A DNA stretch of 11,403 bases, from contig CAZLZZ010000117.1 in NCBI GenBank assembly GCA_964564165.1, forward strand, positions 1-11,403. The letters run 5' to 3'. The notes beneath the pieces were generated by a model, which worked only from the letters and a program-made list of their open reading frames with translations, ran no database searches and had not been told where the DNA came from. Of the stretch, positions 6,801-11,403 are shown piece after piece (position 1 is the first letter of the stretch; every line of letters starts with the position of its first letter). The translations under genes and the position numbers were made by a program. The stretch comes from NORP309 sp964564165. Its GTDB lineage: Bacteria > Pseudomonadota > Gammaproteobacteria > Xanthomonadales > Marinicellaceae.

Positions 6801-7041
6801 TTTTGATCCTTGGTGGAATCCAGCTGCTGAGTCTCAAGCCAGTGACCGAGCACATAGAATCGGACAAGACAAAAATGTATTTGTGTATAAATTAATCTGC
6901 AAAGGAACAGTCGAAGAGAAAATCCAAAAACTACAAAGGCACAAGCACGCATTGGCACAAAGTATATTTGATGGTCAGGGCAATATTACTGCGGTGTTAG
7001 GTGATGGTAACTGGCAGGAGTTTCTTAAACCGATTGAGTGA
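3853..7041 (+). CDS. SNF2-family DNA-dependent ATPase with SWIM zinc finger
   Basis: A 1062-residue protein of the bacterial SNF2 (HepA-like) group, probably cytosolic and acting on DNA or nucleoprotein. A SWIM zinc finger is at residues 79-89 (Cys79-x-Cys81-x5-Cys87-x-His89). A long, poorly conserved middle follows. The SNF2 ATPase begins near residue 590 (Tyr591-Gln592), with Walker A DDMGLGKT at 613-620, Walker B DEAQ at 711-714 and motif III SGTPIENHLGELWSLFNFL from 739. The second helicase lobe has LLFSSFTSMLDIIE, then AGGSGINLTTADTVIHFDPW, and the motif VI arginines in DRAHRIGQ (998-1005). All ATPase motifs are present and the frame is intact. SNF2 proteins of this form translocate on double-stranded DNA and remodel bound proteins; they do not usually unwind it. 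The biological role of this group is not settled. An internal 12-bp tandem repeat adds GGNK-TSNK-GGNK at 849-860. The gene stands alone and converges on the lipoprotein gene, with 24 bp between them. Confidence 0.95.
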   Translation: MLKIPMGFKGPIGQIQNLFSEDLVYQASKLLLNGAVLKWQHKEHIETINAVILDNNNTSYKSSINWPLSKDLDEPIGSCDCQLKKPCVHLAALVIESKTRLDQLPPFTQQLQASYHIAETFSNWMVKQSHDPYPNMARHRLAYILDYNAETNQFNIALHKAYIATDERYSLKSKLDSALLDKFPMPKFVTMADQRILHLLQQRLIKKQHQFVLKKDSDSELLNEILLTGRCFWRAVYRSPLEYNHDVTVVNPGAKLIFNNFYLSINENSIACKTTSHSGAVSIDITQHKLIPHLSINSIEVCVQASHNHYYELDVAKISFIHGAREFSFADLSSGKIMPESNLLNQMAEYLRQIENLDSVYAHFEKTVLKDFHLNDRFIDKDFSSNACLLRGLQLDGWKISIHQNFRFNRLIVNDWYAQVKSHKTSKNQAKGQTRNISNLNNNWFDLEVGVTIDGQSVNLLPYLVKAIQSGKLSENSSKNFSIKLSDGKNIGINNNSLKRIVSILTELYDGSSLNQNQQLTLSTTQLMRINQLQETLTQSNDGHAEQAESKPNLKWQGDSWLKDKADELTKSQGLVAVDLPKNLTAELRDYQRTGFAWLQFLSQYQLGGILADDMGLGKTLQILTHILYEKNTGKLKSPCLIVVPTSLLSNWQAEIRKFTPSLSSLVLTGTGRHKVYPNIGNVDIVIISYGVMIRDVNKLSEFNFHIHILDEAQAIKNAKTRAAKVACSINAKQRLCLSGTPIENHLGELWSLFNFLMPGFLGSQKQFEHIYQIPIEKEQNQDRQADLSKRVSPFMLRRTKSEVAKELPDKTEIVQLIKLGEEQANLYETIRLTMSDEIKQAMQKSQAGGNKTSNKGGNKMIISNALLRLRQVCCHPALLKLSNITENLDSAKLNWLTTVLPNMVEEGRRILLFSSFTSMLDIIEDHLTKLGISSIMLTGKTPATKRGAIIDKFQSGDVPIFLISLKAGGSGINLTTADTVIHFDPWWNPAAESQASDRAHRIGQDKNVFVYKLICKGTVEEKIQKLQRHKHALAQSIFDGQGNITAVLGDGNWQEFLKPIE
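6397..6432 (+). repeat. In-frame 12-bp tandem repeat inside the SNF2 gene
   Basis: Three 12-bp units (GGGGGCAATAAA, ACGAGCAATAAA, GGGGGCAATAAA) encode GGNK, TSNK and GGNK at residues 849-860. The outer units are identical. The repeat falls in a Lys/Asn/Gly-rich linker between the two ATPase lobes, just before ALLRLRQVCCHP, and keeps the frame. Its copy number could vary by replication slippage without breaking the protein. Confidence 0.7.
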
Positions 7042-7065
7042 ATGTCCTTGTATCAACCCAGTGCA

Positions 7066-7497
7066 CTATTTATAATTTTTCCTTAATTTCATCACTACTT
7101 TTTCTTGCTCTTCGTCTAATGGATGAATGGTGCTGATTCTGCACTTTTGATTGTGTTGTCCAGCAGCAATAATTGAGTCAAATTTAGCACTTAAACTATT
7201 GCTCATAGTCTGGTCAAAAGCTATGGTATGCGCAACATCCAAATCAATACAATAATTGTTGAGAGTAACCAAATACTGATTGCTGCGAGAACTCGATACT
7301 ACCAGATGTCGATTATCCAGTGATTTCCAATTTAAGAATTTAAACCTTCTGATTGTTTTTACGGGCTTTAATGCTTGCTTGACGATATAGTCATCGTACA
7401 TGTGAAATCTGTGTTTGTTATCTTTGGCTTTATTATTGGGCACGCAAGCCACGAGAGTGCCGATTAAAAGCAATGTTATTATTAACTTCTTAATCAT
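7066..7497 (-). CDS. Small outer-membrane-type lipoprotein, DUF6491-like
   Basis: A 143-residue protein with a type II signal peptide. Basic MIKK is followed by a hydrophobic segment and the lipobox LVAC, with Cys18 as the lipidated residue. Val19 follows, so there is no Asp+2 inner-membrane retention signal and the outer membrane is likely. The mature part has RRFKFLNWKSLDNRHLVV, a single strand-rich domain, then two cysteines (Cys83 in LNNYCIDL and Cys119 in CRISTIHPLD) that could form a disulfide. The pattern 'R.f.f...W..l......v......Y...L...C.dL' followed by 'CRI..I.PL' fits my memory of DUF6491, a family of unknown function found in Xanthomonadales-type bacteria. This is recognition by eye, not a search. 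The gene converges on the SNF2 gene. Its own upstream spacer holds an 8-bp array and no strong promoter. The next gene on the same strand ends 58 bp upstream, so co-transcription with it is possible. Confidence 0.8.
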   Translation of the reverse strand: MIKKLIITLLLIGTLVACVPNNKAKDNKHRFHMYDDYIVKQALKPVKTIRRFKFLNWKSLDNRHLVVSSSRSNQYLVTLNNYCIDLDVAHTIAFDQTMSNSLSAKFDSIIAAGQHNQKCRISTIHPLDEEQEKVVMKLRKNYK

Positions 7498-7515
7498 AGC
7501 TTTGCCTATATCGGT

Positions 7516-7555
7516 ATTTGCGGATTTGCAGATTTGGGAATTTGGAGATTTGGAT
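7516..7555. repeat. 8-bp-period array ATTTGnnn, five units
   Basis: ATTTG recurs exactly every 8 bp at 7516, 7524, 7532, 7540 and 7548, with the variable triplets cgg, cag, gga, gag and gat. On the coding strand of the flanking genes it reads CAAAT with the triplets in between. The array fills most of the 57-bp gap between the Reeler-like gene and the lipoprotein gene; its last base is the last base of the Reeler-like stop codon. A strict 8-bp period with variable triplets is unusual, and no role is known to me. Confidence 0.7.
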
Positions 7556-8106
7556 TATTCAAAGCCATTACTAAAAACATCATTGGCATTGATACTGATT
7601 GCTGAATTATCGTCTCTAACAAAGCGATAAAACTCTTGTGATGGTAAATCTCCACGCGCCCCTTTCAAAACATAGCCCAACACATAAACCCTACCAACAT
7701 TTGTAGAGGGAGGCATCCAGAATAAAGTATAAGAAGTCATGTTACCAAAATCACTGGTTCCGCTGTGAGTTACAATTGCCATAGAACCTTGACAGGCATG
7801 AACGATATTGGTATTTAAATCAAAGTTGCCTACGTTATTGCCCATTTCGTCCACAACGGTAAACAATATCCCTGCATACTCAGGCCCTGCGATAGTTAAT
7901 TCAACAGGAGTATTGGGGCTATAATGTGAAAAATTTGACGTAACTGTGTAGGGCCCTGCTTCAAAGTTTCTTCTTCTATTAAACATTCCACTATCCATGC
8001 CCGTAATACTATTAAAATTTTGATCTATAACACAAGTACCAGAACCGCCCCCGAATGCCAAAACCATTTGTGGGAAAACCAACATAAGTATAAAAAGCTT
8101 TAACAT
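7555..8106 (-). CDS. Secreted Reeler-like domain protein with C-terminal GFE tail
   Basis: A 183-residue exported protein. A type I signal peptide (about residues 1-17, ending MVLA) precedes FGGGSGTC. The body resembles the Reeler (reelin N-terminal) beta-sandwich. There is a HYSPNTPVELTIAG strand pair, YAGILFTVVDEMGNNVGNFD like the 'GFll.a....vG.F' block, then Cys105 and IVTHSGTSDF like 'C....aiTHs', then TLFWMPP followed by VGRVYVLGYVLKG, like 'W.aP....g.v.f.a.vv'. Cys25 and Cys105 could pair. The protein ends DVFSNGFE. I associate tails of the form '[IV]F.[DN]GFE' with many exported proteins of Xanthomonadales-like bacteria, possibly a sorting signal, but I know of no proven function. AGGA lies about 9 nt before ATG 8106 and supports this start. 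It is transcribed divergently from the DUF1800 gene. The Reeler call is moderate; the export call is strong. Confidence 0.8.
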   Translation of the reverse strand: MLKLFILMLVFPQMVLAFGGGSGTCVIDQNFNSITGMDSGMFNRRRNFEAGPYTVTSNFSHYSPNTPVELTIAGPEYAGILFTVVDEMGNNVGNFDLNTNIVHACQGSMAIVTHSGTSDFGNMTSYTLFWMPPSTNVGRVYVLGYVLKGARGDLPSQEFYRFVRDDNSAISINANDVFSNGFE

Positions 8107-8280
8107 ACAATTAATCCTATAAAACTAAAAAGTATGCGTAGCATATACAAAAAACATGCAAAGATTAAGCAAAACATTGCTTATTTTCATTATTTCGGTT
8201 AAAAACCTAGAGTACATCACAGAACTTCAGCACGCTTACCTATACTATGCATGCATTGATTAAAAATGAACACAGAATAT
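8107..8280. promoter_or_regulatory. Divergent promoter region with inverted repeat
   Basis: This AT-rich spacer lies between the minus-strand Reeler-like gene and the plus-strand DUF1800 gene and must hold promoters for both. It contains a perfect 7-bp inverted repeat TAAGCAA-aaca-TTGCTTA (8166-8183), a smaller one TATGC-gta-GCATA (8133-8145) and the 10-bp palindrome ATGCATGCAT (8247-8256). TATACT at 8241-8246 is a possible -10 box for the DUF1800 operon, but no matching -35 box is evident. The assignment of individual boxes is weak. Confidence 0.4.
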
Positions 8281-8287
8281 AAAGAGG
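8281..8287 (+). promoter_or_regulatory. Ribosome binding site that sets the DUF1800 start
   Basis: AAAGAGG lies 8 nt before ATG 8296. The in-frame ATG at 8266, 30 bp earlier, has only A/T-rich sequence before it. The later start also puts the Tat twin arginines at residues 12-13, a normal distance from the N-terminus. Confidence 0.7.
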
Positions 8288-8295
8288 CATTAACT

Positions 8296-10116
8296 ATGGG
8301 CAAAAACCACCAAAAAACAAATGTATCACGGCGAAAATTTATAGGCACTAGCGCTATAGTGGGAGCATCAAGTATTACCGCACTGACTATACCATTGTCA
8401 CAAAAAGCAAAGGCTACTTCTCCAGTATTTAACTCATTGAAACCGTTAAAGCCAGCACCTGAAATTATTCAAGGAGTGTTACCTATTCCCCCACTGGCTG
8501 CATTGGTATTAAATAAAGCTGGATTTGGTCCACGCCCTGGTGATATCGAGGCTTTTGATGCTTTGGGAGCCAATGACAATTCCAGATTGACTGCTTGGGT
8601 CGATGAACAACTTAATCCGACAGTTGCAGACCCTGAAGTTGATGCCCGCATGGCTAACTTTCTTGGAGCTGGATCAGCTTATGACACCATTAATAAGACC
8701 GCTGCAGAATTATGGACCCAACATGCTAGATTCGATGGAACCAATGCTTACTTGACTAACAATCGACCTAGATGGCAAATGGAGAGATTAATCGTTCTTC
8801 GAGGAATATACAGTAAATGGCAACTGCGAGAATTAATGAATGATTTTTGGTTCAATCATTTTAATGTCAAAGGCAATCGATTTCCTGCCCGCAGTATGTT
8901 GCCACACTATGACAATGAAATACGCAGTAGAGTAATGGGTAATTTTTATGAAATGCTTGAAGCCAACTCACGTACTGCTAGCATGTTATTTTACTTGGAC
9001 AACTACCGCAATTCATGGCCAGGCCCGAATGAAAATTATGCCCGTGAAGTCTTAGAATTACACACACTTGGCGCTATTGAAAATTACTATGGACCTATTG
9101 ATCCCAATACTATTGGCACCAATAGCAAGGGTCAACGTGCAGGATTTGCTGAAATTGATGTCTTTCAATTTGCCAGAGCATTAACGGGTTGGAGTATTGC
9201 TGATGGCAGTGGTGGAGCGCCAGATACTGGTGAGTTTCTTTTTCGTGCCAACGATCACTATGATGAACATGCAAGTGAACCTATCTCTGTAATGGATATT
9301 AATATCACAACCGATGGTGGAGAAGCTGATGTGACAGATATTCTTCGTTATCTTGCTGACCACTATGGTACAGCAAGATTTATTGCATGGAAATTATGTA
9401 CGCGACTGGTGGGTGACAACCCTGTAGAATCTCTGGTCTCAAGTACCGCCGATGAATTTTATAACAGGCGTAACGACTCTGACCAACTCAAAGAAGTCTA
9501 CCGCCATATATTAATGTCAACCGAATTCCAAACCACTTGGGGTGCCAAGGTAAAACGCCCACTAGAAAACATTTTCTCTGCCATGCGTGCAGCAGATGTG
9601 GACATTGATTTTCGCAATGATCACAGCCCCAGTAACAGTCTGTTTAGCCGACTTGATGATACCGGTCAAAAACCTTATAACAACGATACGCCTAACGGGT
9701 TTCCCGATGAAAAAGCTTTATGGTCAGGCTCTGCGCCATTGGTCACATCCTGGCGAACCATTACTTATTTTCTAGAAAGAAGTGGTGACACTTATGACGA
9801 CCCAGATACGGGTGTAATGGCTGGTTTAAGGTACTGTAATATTGCAGAACAAGCCAATTCAGTAATCACTGAATCTGCCAATAGAACCCCTACAGAATTA
9901 GTTAACATGTGGGTGATTAGGCTAAGAGGTTACAATTATGATATTGCAACAATGAATAGATTGATCACTTATGTTATGGACAAAAGTGGCTTAACAGCCA
10001 ACCAACCTTTTGATGACACTGACAGTAACAATACAGGCAACAACAGCCTATACCAAAGAGTCAACTACACACTAGTGGGTTTAATCATGATGTCACCAGA
10101 TGCCATTCGCAGATAA
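8296..10116 (+). CDS. Tat-exported DUF1800 family protein
   Basis: A 606-residue protein of the DUF1800 family, whose biochemical function is unknown. A Tat signal SRRKFIG (Arg12-Arg13) is followed by a weakly hydrophobic segment and a likely cleavage site after AKA (residue 40), so export in folded form to the periplasm or beyond is expected. Family blocks follow in the usual order: LNKAGFGPRPGDIEAF (72-87), WVDEQLNP (101-108), ELMNDFWFNHFNV (179-191), NENYAREVLELHTLG (245-259), FARALTGW (292-299) and GTARFIAWKLCTRLVGD. The frame is intact. The C-terminal quarter is Asn/Asp-rich. The next gene starts 12 bp downstream and encodes a DUF1501 protein, the regular partner of DUF1800 in bacteria, so the two form a translationally close operon and probably act together at the cell envelope. 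An upstream in-frame ATG at 8266 would add 10 residues but lacks a ribosome binding site. Confidence 0.92.
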   Translation: MGKNHQKTNVSRRKFIGTSAIVGASSITALTIPLSQKAKATSPVFNSLKPLKPAPEIIQGVLPIPPLAALVLNKAGFGPRPGDIEAFDALGANDNSRLTAWVDEQLNPTVADPEVDARMANFLGAGSAYDTINKTAAELWTQHARFDGTNAYLTNNRPRWQMERLIVLRGIYSKWQLRELMNDFWFNHFNVKGNRFPARSMLPHYDNEIRSRVMGNFYEMLEANSRTASMLFYLDNYRNSWPGPNENYAREVLELHTLGAIENYYGPIDPNTIGTNSKGQRAGFAEIDVFQFARALTGWSIADGSGGAPDTGEFLFRANDHYDEHASEPISVMDINITTDGGEADVTDILRYLADHYGTARFIAWKLCTRLVGDNPVESLVSSTADEFYNRRNDSDQLKEVYRHILMSTEFQTTWGAKVKRPLENIFSAMRAADVDIDFRNDHSPSNSLFSRLDDTGQKPYNNDTPNGFPDEKALWSGSAPLVTSWRTITYFLERSGDTYDDPDTGVMAGLRYCNIAEQANSVITESANRTPTELVNMWVIRLRGYNYDIATMNRLITYVMDKSGLTANQPFDDTDSNNTGNNSLYQRVNYTLVGLIMMSPDAIRR

Positions 10117-10128
10117 AAGGAGAATAAA

Positions 10129-11403
10129 ATGAGTCAATTTAATAGAAGAAAATTTTTAAAAGGCATGGGAGCATCAACCCTTGCAACTGCAGCAGCTGCT
10201 TCTCCTGGTGTTTCATTTGCTAGCGGATCTGCAAACAATTATTCGGACAACATTCTAATATTTGTTTTTTTACGCGGTGGCATAGATGGTTTAAGCTTAT
10301 TTACTCCGATGGACGGACATCCAGATCGTGGTCACTATGAAGCATTGCGGTCTAACGGCACAATGATTCCTAGCAGCCAACTACTATCTGTAGGTGCTGG
10401 CTTTGGGCTACATCCAGCAGCAGGACCATTACAAGAGTTATATCAACAGAATGATTTAGCCATAATCAGAGCCTGCGGACTACCGTCTTACGAAATTAAC
10501 CGCAGCCATTTTGAAGCAGAACGCTTTGTAGAACTAGGCACACCAGGAAATAGATTTACAGAAACAGGGTGGCTAACCAGACATATGCAGACAGCAACCA
10601 ATTATCCAGCATCCATTCCATTGCCAGTTGTTGTCACTGAATCAAATGTTTCTTTCTCTTTATTGCGCGAACCATCAGCTGTTACCTTACGTTACCCTGA
10701 TAGATTTGATTTTGATACGACCACTGGTGGTAATTTTAACGATGATCAAGAACAAGCTTTGGCAGATATTTATGCTGCTGGCAACAATGAACTTGATGCG
10801 GCAGGTGAGCAAGCCATGGCAGCTATTGAGATTGTTGAGCAGGTTGATTTCGATGCACCTACTTCCAATGGCGCTACCTACCCAGCTCGTGCGGACGACC
10901 CCAGTCGTTTAACGCGCTTTGGAGAAAAAATGCAGATAATGGCACAATTAATTAAACAAGAAACAGGCTTGCGTGTAGGTCAAGCTGACCGCAGTGGTTG
11001 GGATACACATAGCACGCAAAAGAACCTCGTGGTAGGTGAAGGGTTCTATGACAATGTAAGAGATATTTCAGAAGCCTTCAAAGCATTTTTTACAGACTTA
11101 GATGTAATGGCACCGGGCGGGGGAACATGGGCTGACCGCACCACAATGATAGTATACAGCGAATTCGGAAGGCGTGCTTTTGACAACAATGACGCGGGCA
11201 CAGATCATGGCTGGGCCAATACATCATTGGTCTTGGGCGGGGGCGTAAATGGCGGCCAACAATATGGGCAGTGGCCAGGACTAGCACCGACTGACTTATT
11301 TCAAGGGTCGGATTTACGCGGTACAGTTGACTACCGCAGTGTCTGGACTGAAATATTACTTAAAAGATTTCACAACAATCAAATTCACCAAATTTTCCCT
11401 GGC
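10129..11403 (+). CDS. Tat-exported DUF1501 family protein, 3' end missing
   Basis: Open from ATG 10129 to the right edge (425 codons, no stop), so the C-terminus is outside the window. AAGGAG 6 nt before the ATG gives a strong ribosome binding site. A Tat signal NRRKFLKG (Arg6-Arg7) is followed by an Ala-rich segment and a cleavage-like SFA-SGS. The body shows DUF1501 blocks: ILIFVFLRGGIDGLSLFTP (residues 42-60), INRSHFEAERFVELG (123-137, His127), GWDTHSTQ with Asp292 and His294, YSEFGRRAFDN with Glu345 and Arg348, and GTDHGWAN with Asp359 and His360. DUF1501 is placed in the alkaline phosphatase/sulfatase superfamily. The spaced Asp and His residues, above all the TDHG block, resemble metal ligands of that fold, but the substrate is unknown. 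Coupled to the DUF1800 gene 12 bp upstream, both products carry Tat signals, which fits cofactor- or metal-loading before export. Confidence 0.92.
   Translation, partial: MSQFNRRKFLKGMGASTLATAAAASPGVSFASGSANNYSDNILIFVFLRGGIDGLSLFTPMDGHPDRGHYEALRSNGTMIPSSQLLSVGAGFGLHPAAGPLQELYQQNDLAIIRACGLPSYEINRSHFEAERFVELGTPGNRFTETGWLTRHMQTATNYPASIPLPVVVTESNVSFSLLREPSAVTLRYPDRFDFDTTTGGNFNDDQEQALADIYAAGNNELDAAGEQAMAAIEIVEQVDFDAPTSNGATYPARADDPSRLTRFGEKMQIMAQLIKQETGLRVGQADRSGWDTHSTQKNLVVGEGFYDNVRDISEAFKAFFTDLDVMAPGGGTWADRTTMIVYSEFGRRAFDNNDAGTDHGWANTSLVLGGGVNGGQQYGQWPGLAPTDLFQGSDLRGTVDYRSVWTEILLKRFHNNQIHQIFPG

Noticed and set aside
7415..7630. A 71-codon plus-strand frame with a hydrophobic start
   Set aside because: It is antisense to the lipoprotein signal peptide and to the end of the Reeler-like gene; the hydrophobic stretch is a by-product of the opposite strand and the ATTTG array.
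8266..8295. Upstream in-frame start for the DUF1800 protein at 8266
   Set aside because: No ribosome binding site precedes it, while AAAGAGG stands at the right distance from ATG 8296.
10628..10912. A 94-codon plus-strand frame in the last gene
   Set aside because: It is an out-of-frame shadow of the DUF1501 gene, whose own frame is continuous from 10129 and carries all family motifs.

Overview
The window looks like a chromosomal segment of a moderately AT-rich gammaproteobacterium. Gene content and style (histidine-degradation genes, a DUF6491-like lipoprotein, a secreted protein ending in FSNGFE, REP-type repeats in the intergenic spaces) recall Marinicella or relatives of the Xanthomonadales. 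That placement is an inference from recognition only; no rRNA or other phylogenetic marker is present.

Left part (1-2896): the C-terminal end of urocanate hydratase (hutU) and a complete histidine ammonia-lyase (hutH) lie on the same strand. Together they carry out the first two steps of histidine breakdown (histidine to urocanate to imidazolonepropionate). Between them is about 1.1 kb that is not hut material: a very AT-rich gene of unknown function (349-885) and a 484-bp gene-free stretch. That stretch holds three different pairs of inverted REP-like hairpins, repeated ACAATGAG spacers and a CTCYGTG array.

Middle (2897-3852): a REP-like hairpin, then a ParD/ParE-type toxin-antitoxin pair with a recognisable promoter. 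The toxin gene is split by a one-base frameshift located exactly on an A-AAA-AAC heptamer, so it is either broken, mis-assembled or translated by -1 frameshifting. After it comes a spacer with a dispersed palindromic repeat, a 14-bp tandem array and a hairpin.

Right-centre (3853-8106): a large SNF2-family ATPase with an N-terminal SWIM zinc finger on the plus strand. It converges on two minus-strand genes for exported proteins: a small DUF6491-like lipoprotein and a Reeler-like secreted protein with a GFE tail. An 8-bp-period array separates these two.

Right end (8107-11403): after a divergent promoter region come two plus-strand genes 12 bp apart, encoding Tat-exported proteins of the DUF1800 and DUF1501 families. 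This is a recurrent gene pair of unknown function. The DUF1501 gene runs off the window end.

I saw no tRNA, rRNA, CRISPR array, complete insertion sequence or prophage. The observations most worth pursuing are the parE frameshift site, the multi-family REP cluster inside the hut locus, and the Reeler-GFE protein.
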